From positions 1 to 6,086 of the forward strand of contig JABSPC010000034.1 of NCBI GenBank assembly GCA_013215515.1: a DNA stretch of 6,086 nucleotides, in the 5' to 3' direction. The position numbers and the translations under genes are program-made. Positions 1 through 6,029 of the stretch are shown in pieces. The notes under the pieces were generated by a model. The model was not told the DNA's origin and did not search any database. It saw only the letters and a list, made by a program, of their open reading frames with translations. Numbering within the stretch: position 1 is the stretch's first letter; every line of letters starts with the position of its first letter. This DNA is from Crocinitomicaceae bacterium (lineage in GTDB: Bacteria; Bacteroidota; Bacteroidia; Flavobacteriales_D; Crocinitomicaceae).

Positions 1-714
1 CAAGTCAGCTTCAACTGGTGCAGTACATGCTTCTTTAAGAGCATCGTTCGCTTCGTTGAAATCTGGATACTCATATTTCTTTTCTTTAATCTTAATTACT
101 CTCATTTTGATCGTTTTCTGAAGTGTACAGAAGATATCATCCAATCTTTTATTCAATTCAGAAACATTTGATTTAGTAATTGTTCTACGAATACTTTTTC
201 TTGCATCTTGATATAAGTTATTTGCAGCAGTTGCACTTGAGTTACTTGACTTATCGATTGTTTTAGTTGAACCAACTTCATCTTGGAAAATTGTATTCCC
301 CTCCATGTCATAAATAATCAATGATGTCTTGTAAGTATAGCTTCCTTTATAATTATAGGTATGAGTAGTAACTTTACTACCATCTTTCTTAGTACGCGTA
401 CTTGATTTGTGATCATACTTTGCAGTTCCAAACGTTGTTGGGTAAACAGTGTATTTCATTACAAACGTTGCGTTTTGTCTGTTCATGATTTTGTCATGAC
501 CAGTTAAATTTGATGTTGATCTAACCTCATCAATTTTATAATTGTCATTACTTGGAACACTAGCCTCAACGAAGTAAGATCCTAACTCTGATAACGCCAT
601 GTTAGATGGTGTCTGAGTGTACGTGAAATCTCCAAGAGATTCTTTTTGGATTTTTTGGGCCACAGCAGTACTGCTTAATGCTACTATTGCTCCTAGGAAT
701 AATATTGCTTTCAT
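1..714 (-). CDS. Exported protein of unknown function, 3' end missing (partial)
   Basis: The reading frame is open from an ATG at 714-712 to the left edge without a stop, giving the first 238 residues of a longer protein. Residues 1-19 form a classic Sec signal peptide: one Lys, a hydrophobic core (ILFLGAIVAL) and an AVA/Q signal peptidase I site after residue 19. There is no lipobox cysteine, so the product should be soluble in the periplasm, bound to the outer membrane or secreted. The mature part has a Thr/Tyr/Lys-rich, probably beta-stranded stretch (about 84-135), then the strand-like LIIYDMEGNTIFQDEV (132-147). After a Ser/Asn/Ala linker (156-166) comes a charged, probably helical region (167-238) with cysteines at 196 and 230. 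The last part (YPDFNEANDALKEAC) could begin a helical repeat such as a TPR, but this is a guess. I do not recognise the family. The start is supported by the signal peptide and a -7 element 35 bases upstream; there is no Shine-Dalgarno site, as is usual in Bacteroidota. Confidence 0.85.
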   Translation of the reverse strand, partial: MKAILFLGAIVALSSTAVAQKIQKESLGDFTYTQTPSNMALSELGSYFVEASVPSNDNYKIDEVRSTSNLTGHDKIMNRQNATFVMKYTVYPTTFGTAKYDHKSSTRTKKDGSKVTTHTYNYKGSYTYKTSLIIYDMEGNTIFQDEVGSTKTIDKSSNSSATAANNLYQDARKSIRRTITKSNVSELNKRLDDIFCTLQKTIKMRVIKIKEKKYEYPDFNEANDALKEACTAPVEADL

Positions 715-862
715 AGATTAGGTATTGATTAATTTCTTTTTTCCACAGCAAAGTTACTGATTTTTCAATTAGTGATGTGTAAGATACTACTTACCCTTGG
801 GAAATGAGGAATGAATATCGTTAAATGATTGGTAAAGTCTTGGTTTAATAAAGTCGCTCCAA
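715..862. other. Intergenic gap between the two minus-strand genes
   Basis: There is no open frame with coding character here. Besides the -7 element at 749-756, it holds one copy of an 11-base direct repeat (AGTCTTGGTTT at 836-846; the second copy is at 872-882, inside the end of the membrane-protein gene). I found no GC-rich hairpin followed by a T-run on the minus strand, so a terminator for the upstream gene is not evident. Confidence 0.6.
749..756 (-). promoter_or_regulatory. Probable -7 promoter element of the exported-protein gene
   Basis: Read on the minus strand this is TAACTTTG, a full match to the Bacteroidota -7 consensus TAnnTTTG. It lies 34 bases before the ATG, so transcription would begin roughly 28 bases upstream of it. 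The -33 side is weak: the only suitably placed candidate is a TTA 23 bases upstream, and a TTG occurs only 9 bases upstream. The element supports separate transcription of this gene from the membrane-protein gene behind it. Confidence 0.5.
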
Positions 863-2008
863 CTAATTTAGAGTCTTGGTTTCATCACTGTTTTTACTAC
901 CGGAAGATACTTGTAACTCTTCTGTCTTTATACGTTCCTTAATACTCTTGTCGAGCAATATCCCAAGAAAGATAGATAGAACTACGTACCCCATGAAATA
1001 ATAAAGCCCGAAAAGAACTTTTGCATCCATGTCGACACCGGCGCTCATGTTAGCAAAGCTTAAATAAGCCAAAAATGCGCTGACAACAAATACGTCTGCC
1101 ATGCTAAATTTAGCGATGTAGGATAAGAATTTCCTAAAGCGTTTGGCCTTCGTTACACCAAATAATAACATGAGCAGCGTTGCTATTAATTTTATTGCTG
1201 GAACGACAATACTAAATGTGCCTATAGCGGCAGCAACAGGTTTGTTATCATGTTTCCAAAGAAGAGTGATTACGTCCATTATTCCCTTGTTCTGATAATA
1301 GAAATACGTTCGCCCTGGGAATACCTTGTCAAATCCAATTGGCTTGTCACTATGTTCATTTAAGTAGGCCTCACCTTCCGTAAGATATTCTCCCGCACCA
1401 CCAACAATTTCTTGGAGTTTATCTGCAGTTGGAGGTCCTATTGCAGGAATAATACGAACGAGATTTATGCTTTTGTTTACATCGCCCATAAAAGTATTTA
1501 CTTCAGCAACGTACTCAACAGCTTCTTCGAAGTAAGGAATGTCATCTGGATGCACGTATACTTTAATTGTCATTTCTTCTTTAAAGGCAGACATTTCAAG
1601 TATGGGATTCATTATTCCTTGGACCAAGAGCACAATAGATATAAATGAAATGGCAAATGTTAACCCAAAATAAAGACGCTTTTTTGCATAGAAAGCAACG
1701 ATCAAGATAAAGAAGCCTAGGCACATAAATAAGAGGTAATAGCCATACGTATTGGCTTTTTTGTAATGAGCATCGGAATGTTTCATTACGGTATCGAGCT
1801 TCGCTTTCTTCTCACTCCATGCTTCTTTCGAAAACACCCAGTCTCTAAAGGAGAGCAACCGGTCATTGAAGTTCAAAATCTCAGCAACTTTAATTTTCTC
1901 CTCTTTGAATTTATTAGATGCTTCTACGCTTTTATTAATAAAAAAGAAGGATACGATTAAAAACACTAACGCTAATCCAAGGCCGGGTAAACTAAATAAT
2001 TTTTTCAT
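863..2008 (-). CDS. PqiA-family-like inner-membrane protein with extra N-terminal helices and a large periplasmic loop
   Basis: This is a complete 381-residue gene, ATG at 2008-2006 and TAG at 865-863. Six hydrophobic segments are visible at about 8-24, 88-108, 112-132, 259-284, 302-320 and 331-352. Positive charges (KK at 2-3, KKR at 109-111, KAKRFRK at 287-293, KSIKERIK at 354-361) put the N- and C-termini in the cytoplasm and two loops, about 25-87 and 133-258, in the periplasm. The C-terminal half resembles the PqiA membrane domain: NPILEM at the end of helix 3, GIMDVITLLW (242-251), FSIVVPAIKL (265-274) and FSMADVFVVSAFLAYL (301-316). PqiA proteins are known from Gram-negative bacteria as inner-membrane partners of MCE-domain proteins (PqiB) in envelope lipid transport and stress tolerance. 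No MCE gene lies in this window. The CxxC zinc-ribbon motifs of enterobacterial PqiA are absent; the only cysteine is C96. The N-terminal helix pair and about 100 residues between helices 3 and 4 are additions. The membrane-protein call is firm, family membership is likely, and the substrate is unknown. It is co-directional with the next gene but 148 bases from it. Confidence 0.9.
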   Translation of the reverse strand: MKKLFSLPGLGLALVFLIVSFFFINKSVEASNKFKEEKIKVAEILNFNDRLLSFRDWVFSKEAWSEKKAKLDTVMKHSDAHYKKANTYGYYLLFMCLGFFILIVAFYAKKRLYFGLTFAISFISIVLLVQGIMNPILEMSAFKEEMTIKVYVHPDDIPYFEEAVEYVAEVNTFMGDVNKSINLVRIIPAIGPPTADKLQEIVGGAGEYLTEGEAYLNEHSDKPIGFDKVFPGRTYFYYQNKGIMDVITLLWKHDNKPVAAAIGTFSIVVPAIKLIATLLMLLFGVTKAKRFRKFLSYIAKFSMADVFVVSAFLAYLSFANMSAGVDMDAKVLFGLYYFMGYVVLSIFLGILLDKSIKERIKTEELQVSSGSKNSDETKTLN

Positions 2009-2061
2009 AGTGATGAATTGAGCGTTAATTGAACCGATGCTTTGGTGGTGCGCTTCGTCAT

Positions 2062-2094
2062 TAAAAGTAGCAAAAAGTTACGAATGAAAATCAA
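2062..2094 (-). promoter_or_regulatory. Possible promoter of the PqiA-like gene
   Basis: On the minus strand TTG (2094-2092) is followed after 22 bases by TACTTTTA (2069-2062), seven of eight positions of TAnnTTTG counting the free ones, with A in place of the final G. The start codon lies 53 bases downstream of the -7 element. Spacing is in the accepted range, but such short motifs occur by chance in AT-rich DNA. Confidence 0.3.
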
Positions 2095-2113
2095 GCGTCT
2101 AGTTATGAGCCCG

Positions 2114-2142
2114 TTAATGTATTTGGCTGATCTGATCATTAA
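2114..2142. repeat. Nested short inverted repeats, possible operator
   Basis: The outer arms are TTAATG (2114-2119) and CATTAA (2137-2142). Within them TGATC-T-GATCA (2128-2138) is a perfect interrupted palindrome. It sits between the two divergent promoter candidates, about 30 bases upstream of the right-facing -33 element, where a regulator could bind. No regulator family is indicated and chance occurrence is quite possible. Confidence 0.25.
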
Positions 2143-2173
2143 TTCTTCAACGATTTTCTGAAATAATCATTAT

Positions 2174-2206
2174 TTTGACTAAATGTTCGAGCGCTAGTTA
2201 GATTTG
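2174..2206 (+). promoter_or_regulatory. Probable promoter of the PKD-repeat gene
   Basis: TTTG at 2174-2177 and TAGATTTG at 2199-2206 match both halves of the Bacteroidota housekeeping promoter (-33 TTTG or TTG, -7 TAnnTTTG) with a 21-base spacer, inside the usual range. Transcription would start near 2211-2214, leaving a leader of roughly 85 bases before the ATG at 2298. Confidence 0.55.
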
Positions 2207-2297
2207 TTCATTTCGTCCTATTTTTAAAAGGTTGTAGCTTGCTTTACTCATCAAAAAAGCGTTCATTATATAGCCAAAGACATCCAAAATTATAACT

Positions 2298-5200
2298 ATG
2301 AAAGCTACAACATTGGTTATCTGTTTGATAATCAACTCTTTTTCTTTTTGTCAAAGCCCGACTGCTGATTTTTCAGCTTCTCCATTAGAAGTTTGTATTG
2401 GTGAGTCCATAAATTTTAATGATTTATCCACTGCCGGTGGTTCGCCAATAGACGTATGGACATGGGATTTTGGAGATGGAAACTCTTCGAACCTTGTGAA
2501 CCCCAGTCATACGTATACTTTAACAGGAACGTATACAGTAACCCTAGTTGTGACGGCTCAAAATGGTCAAGCCGACGCTGAAGTTAAAGTCAATTATGTC
2601 ATCGTTCATGAACTCCCAAATGCAGGGTTTACTACATCCGGAAATGGCTGTACTGTTCCTTTTGATGTTGTATTTGCCAATACCTCGTCTACCGGAGCTT
2701 CAATTACATATAACTGGGATTTTGGGAATTCACAAACGTCTAATTTGCAAAATCCAACTCCCGTTACATATAACACTGCAGGAACGTTTAATGCAACTTT
2801 AGTAGTTACTAACACGGCAACAGGTTGTACCAATTCTTTCAACCAGAATATTGTCGTTTCGGATTATTCCTCAGAGTTTACTGCACCTCTCTCTGGCTGT
2901 GTCAATTCAGTGATTTCGTTTATCGACGCTTCAACCGTAGGTTCTAATCAATGGAATTGGGATTTTGGAGATGGTCAGACTTCAACTCAACAAAACCCTA
3001 CGAATACCTATGTAGCTCCAGGTACTTATACAGTTACTTTAACAGCACAAAATACAGGGTCAGGATGTACAGATGTAGTCACCCACGACATTACCATTAA
3101 TCCACTTCCAACTCCAAGTTTTACTGCTGATATTACTTCGGGGTGTGCTCCGTTGACGGTAACTTTTACAAATACTTCTGTTGGAGGCGTTACATATGAT
3201 TGGGATTTTGGAAATGGTAATGTTTTCACTGGAGCCAATCCACTTCCTCAGGTATATAGTATTGAAGGTTTGTTTACAGTTTCACTTACAATGACTGATG
3301 CAAATGGGTGTTCCGCAACTTTTACTGATTTTAACTTAATCGATATTAGTACTCCCGTAGTTCAATTTTCTATGGATCAATACAACGGCTGTGCCCCCTT
3401 AACTGTCACGTTTACGGATGGTTCGACTGCTCCAAACCCTATTGTTGATTCATTAACTACATGGTTGTGGGATTTTGGAGATGGAAGCCCTATAAGTTCA
3501 GGACAGTTCCCACTTCCACATATTTATACAGAAGGGGTGTATTCAGTTACATTAACAGTATTTACAGCAAGTGGTTGCACATCGACTTTAACTTTGACGG
3601 ATACGATTCAAGTAGGTTCTATTGATGTTGTTAATTTTTCAGTTAATCCAATAATTGAATGTGCTAAAACACCAATTGATTTTATTGATTCAACGACATT
3701 TAATGGAACACCAGGTCCAGGAGAAGTAAATTACTATTGGGATTTTGGTGATGGTGGAACGAGCACTCAGCAAAGTCCATCCTATTCGTACCCATCAGAT
3801 ACAGGTTATTTTGATGTGACATTGGTGGTTGAATGGAGAGGGTGTTATGATACGTTGATAATGTCACAGGCTGTCTATATTAAAGCGCCCATTTCAATTT
3901 TTACACCTGATATGACCTTGTATTGTAATCCAGTTTCGTTCCCTGTAAATGTCGGAGTAACGGATAATTCAATAATTGGAGAGCTTCCGGATGATGCCGA
4001 AATGGTTTGGGACTGGGGAGATGGTACTTTTACATATTTTGACGATCCTGACATCGATGATGCTGATCAGGGTTCAACTACGCATGATTATAATTCTTAT
4101 GGTTCATACATAATAGAGCAAGTAATAATAAATAATACAACGGGTTGTTCGGATAGTACAACAGTTGAGATTCATATTTCACAGACTATTGCAGCGTTTA
4201 CCATATCCAATGATTCAACTTGTGTTGGATCACCAATTGATCTTACCAGTACTTCTACATCGTCACATCCATTTGGAACATTTTCATATAATATGGGCAA
4301 TGGCGGTTCGGCAGCTAGTTCTCCTACGAGTTATACATACAACTCATTTGGTCAGTTTGACATTTTACTCACAGCTACAAATGCCGTTGGCTGCAGTGAT
4401 ACAATTTCATTCATAAATATGAATGCATTGGCGCTTCCTCAGGCCGGAATAACTCCATCCGATATTACGGGATGTGCTCCAATTACTGTTGGTTATGCGA
4501 ATTCTTCAGTTGTTGTTGGAAATGGAGTGCCATTTAGCAGTTTCCTGTGGACGTTCCCCGATCTGTCAACGCAGGTTACAACTAATGTTGGGACAAATAC
4601 GAATTATGCATTTACCACAGAAGGCTCTTTCACAACGTCGTTGGTGGTCACTGACGAATTTGGATGTGTTTCTCCTTCGACGAGTGTGAACATGACAATT
4701 ACCAAACCAGTGGCCAGTTTTATTCTGGATTCAGTTGTTTGTGATTTAGAGGTTTTTACAACATCGAATACAAGTAGTGGAGCTACTAATTATGTCTGGA
4801 ATTTGGATGGGTGGCAGGTAGGTACAAATACTGATTTTTCAAGCTCCTTTGATGAAGTAACCAGTTCTTCATACAACTCAGTAATTCATAATGTACAGTT
4901 AATTACAACAGATGCAAATGGCTGTGTTGATTCTACCAATCAAGACATTGTCGTATCCATGCCGAGAGCTGAAATTGATTTTGATTTAACTGGAGCAAAT
5001 GTAAATGCACAAGGAGATTTTACATGTCCACCGGTATTTGCCGACTTCACAGATATCAGCGATAGTTATGGGAGTTTGACGAATTGGAGTTGGAGTTTTG
5101 GAGACGGGAAATTCTCAACCCTTCAGGACCCAAGTAATACGTATGTTTTTGCCGGGACTTATTCAGCTATGCTTACAATTACTGATGAATTCGGCTGTAC

Positions 5201-6029
5201 AAGTGACACTACTTTGGTCGATTATCTAACTATTTTCGGCCCGTCAGGAGATCCGGATTGGATTGATTTGGGCGATATCTGCGGTAAAACATATCAATTT
5301 GAAGCTCAAAATTTAGTGAGTGTCACGGATATTATTTGGGATTTAGGAGATGGTCAGACGATTAACGACACAAATCTTTTTAATTATTCCTACATGAATT
5401 ATGACGTGTATTATCCAGTTGCAACGTTGATTGATTCATTAGGATGTGAGGTAGTAATTCCATTAGATTCAATTGTAATTATAACAAATGGACTAGAAGC
5501 ACTTTTTGATGAATATCCGCTCGAAGGCCCAATTGGAACGGTCTTTACAATTGATGATCAATCATCATTCACGTCTTCGCCAATAGTAACATGGATTTGG
5601 GATTTGAATGGTGATACAACTATAAATAATAGTGGAGTTTCATTAATTCAACCTTTTGGATTACCAGGGACCTATCCAATAACTTTAACAGTAACAGATA
5701 TTAACGGTTGTTTCGATATTTATTCCTCATTTGTAATAGTCAATGGAGATTTCAGTCTACCAAATGTTATTACAGTTAACAATGATGGAACGAATGACTT
5801 GTTTACCCTTCCAGCCGCAATTTTTGAGCAATTCGATATATTCATTCTTAATCGTTGGGGGAATCCTGTTCATGAGGAGGTTAACACTACAGGAACTTTG
5901 CTTTGGGATGGAATGGCTCAAAGTGGAAATCCAGTTTCTGAAGGCGTTTATTTCTATAAGTTAGTCGGAACGTTAGTAAACGGAGAGCTTGCTGAAAAGG
6001 ATGGGTTTATTTATGTTGTTAAAGACTAA
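2298..6029 (+). CDS. Large secreted PKD-repeat protein with T9SS type B C-terminal sorting domain
   Basis: This is a complete 1243-residue gene. Residues 1 to about 18 are a Sec signal peptide (one Lys, hydrophobic core, cleavage probably near FSFC/QS; the residues before C18 do not fit a lipobox). About thirteen PKD-like immunoglobulin-fold modules follow from residue 22 to 1148, most with the pattern Cys-x-P...F...S...WDFGDG...P...Y...G.Y.VTL.VTD..GC. Residues 1153-1243 form the T9SS type B sorting domain. The protein should therefore cross the inner membrane by Sec and the outer membrane by T9SS, ending on the surface or outside the cell. No catalytic domain is visible, so an adhesive, structural or matrix role is an inference; PKD domains usually serve as spacers or binding modules. 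Eleven modules have a matched cysteine pair. Lys and Arg are very rare (12 in the mature chain). The first ATG is chosen because it gives the signal peptide; the next in-frame Met is residue 332. A promoter candidate lies about 90 bases upstream. It is divergent from the PqiA-like gene and probably monocistronic, though the downstream side is cut by the window. Confidence 0.97.
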   Translation: MKATTLVICLIINSFSFCQSPTADFSASPLEVCIGESINFNDLSTAGGSPIDVWTWDFGDGNSSNLVNPSHTYTLTGTYTVTLVVTAQNGQADAEVKVNYVIVHELPNAGFTTSGNGCTVPFDVVFANTSSTGASITYNWDFGNSQTSNLQNPTPVTYNTAGTFNATLVVTNTATGCTNSFNQNIVVSDYSSEFTAPLSGCVNSVISFIDASTVGSNQWNWDFGDGQTSTQQNPTNTYVAPGTYTVTLTAQNTGSGCTDVVTHDITINPLPTPSFTADITSGCAPLTVTFTNTSVGGVTYDWDFGNGNVFTGANPLPQVYSIEGLFTVSLTMTDANGCSATFTDFNLIDISTPVVQFSMDQYNGCAPLTVTFTDGSTAPNPIVDSLTTWLWDFGDGSPISSGQFPLPHIYTEGVYSVTLTVFTASGCTSTLTLTDTIQVGSIDVVNFSVNPIIECAKTPIDFIDSTTFNGTPGPGEVNYYWDFGDGGTSTQQSPSYSYPSDTGYFDVTLVVEWRGCYDTLIMSQAVYIKAPISIFTPDMTLYCNPVSFPVNVGVTDNSIIGELPDDAEMVWDWGDGTFTYFDDPDIDDADQGSTTHDYNSYGSYIIEQVIINNTTGCSDSTTVEIHISQTIAAFTISNDSTCVGSPIDLTSTSTSSHPFGTFSYNMGNGGSAASSPTSYTYNSFGQFDILLTATNAVGCSDTISFINMNALALPQAGITPSDITGCAPITVGYANSSVVVGNGVPFSSFLWTFPDLSTQVTTNVGTNTNYAFTTEGSFTTSLVVTDEFGCVSPSTSVNMTITKPVASFILDSVVCDLEVFTTSNTSSGATNYVWNLDGWQVGTNTDFSSSFDEVTSSSYNSVIHNVQLITTDANGCVDSTNQDIVVSMPRAEIDFDLTGANVNAQGDFTCPPVFADFTDISDSYGSLTNWSWSFGDGKFSTLQDPSNTYVFAGTYSAMLTITDEFGCTSDTTLVDYLTIFGPSGDPDWIDLGDICGKTYQFEAQNLVSVTDIIWDLGDGQTINDTNLFNYSYMNYDVYYPVATLIDSLGCEVVIPLDSIVIITNGLEALFDEYPLEGPIGTVFTIDDQSSFTSSPIVTWIWDLNGDTTINNSGVSLIQPFGLPGTYPITLTVTDINGCFDIYSSFVIVNGDFSLPNVITVNNDGTNDLFTLPAAIFEQFDIFILNRWGNPVHEEVNTTGTLLWDGMAQSGNPVSEGVYFYKLVGTLVNGELAEKDGFIYVVKD
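2361..5741 (+). repeat. Array of about 13 tandem PKD-like modules (residues 22-1148)
   Basis: Approximate module limits in residues are 22-104, 108-188, 192-268, 273-350, 353-440, 443-529, 532-628, 631-709, 715-802, 805-887, 890-979, 986-1063 and 1067-1148. The core motif in order is WDFGD (56), WDFGN (140), WDFGD (221), WDFGN (302), WDFGD (391), WDFGD (481), WDWGD (571), YNMGN (664), WTFPD (751), WNLDG (834), WSFGD (932), WDLGD (1014) and WDLNGD (1101). Modules 1-7 and 11-12 keep the PKD signature well; 8-10 and 13 are diverged and are assigned by the flanking Cys and GC landmarks and by length. At DNA level the copies differ widely at synonymous sites, so the array is old. Confidence 0.88.
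5754..6026 (+). other. T9SS type B C-terminal sorting domain (CHU_C / gliding-motility-associated C-terminal family)
   Basis: Residues 1153-1243 show the family landmarks in order: LPNVITVNNDGTNDLF (1154-1169, usually written NVFTPNGDGxNDxF), FDIFILNRWGN (1179-1189), LWDG (1202-1205), GVYFYKL (1216-1222) and a final GFIYVVKD. This domain is known in Bacteroidota as the signal that directs proteins to the type IX secretion system, often with attachment to the surface or release with help from a PorP/SprF-like partner. No such partner is in the window. The Phe-Thr-Pro of the usual opening is replaced by Ile-Thr-Val. Confidence 0.93.

Larger units (their letters stand above)
2009..2297. other. 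Divergent intergenic region between the PqiA-like and PKD-repeat genes
   Basis: These 289 AT-rich bases hold the control regions of two divergent genes and no plausible gene. They contain a strong Bacteroidota-type promoter candidate facing right (2174-2206), a weaker one facing left (2062-2094), and a nested pair of short inverted repeats between them (2114-2142). The stretch from 2207 to 2297 would be an untranslated leader of about 85 bases; I see no riboswitch-like structure or Shine-Dalgarno site in it. Confidence 0.7.

Noticed and set aside
836..882. Direct repeat AGTCTTGGTTT (836-846 and 872-882) on either side of the stop of the PqiA-like gene.
   Set aside because: It has only two short copies, one inside coding sequence, with no mobile-element features or inverted ends between them. 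Chance or local slippage is sufficient.
1412..1960. Plus-strand open frames of 64-78 codons opposite the PqiA-like gene.
   Set aside because: They lie wholly inside a well-supported membrane-protein gene on the other strand, have no family features, and are expected as shadows.
2207..2297. Riboswitch or structured leader in the approximately 85-base leader of the PKD gene.
   Set aside because: The stretch is AT-rich with no sizable complementary arms and no recognisable conserved motif.
2298..2354. Lipoprotein signal peptide on the PKD protein, because C18 lies at the end of the hydrophobic core.
   Set aside because: The residues before C18 are FSF, which lacks the small residue at -1 and the Leu at -3 of a lipobox. 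A T9SS C-terminal domain also fits an ordinary Sec signal with cleavage near C18/Q19.
2463..3484. An identical 17-base string, TGGGATTTTGGAGATGG, occurs at 2463-2479, 2958-2974 and 3468-3484, suggesting recent module duplication.
   Set aside because: It encodes the invariant WDFGDG core with common codons of this AT-rich genome. Flanking DNA, including the shared GCAPLTVTFT segments of modules 4 and 5, differs at many synonymous positions, so recent duplication is not supported.
2563..5964. Short open frames of 70-83 codons on either strand within the PKD gene.
   Set aside because: All are contained in the long gene with clear domain content. Their odd composition (runs of Leu, Gln, Pro) is that of out-of-frame reading of the Thr/Ser/Val-rich repeats.
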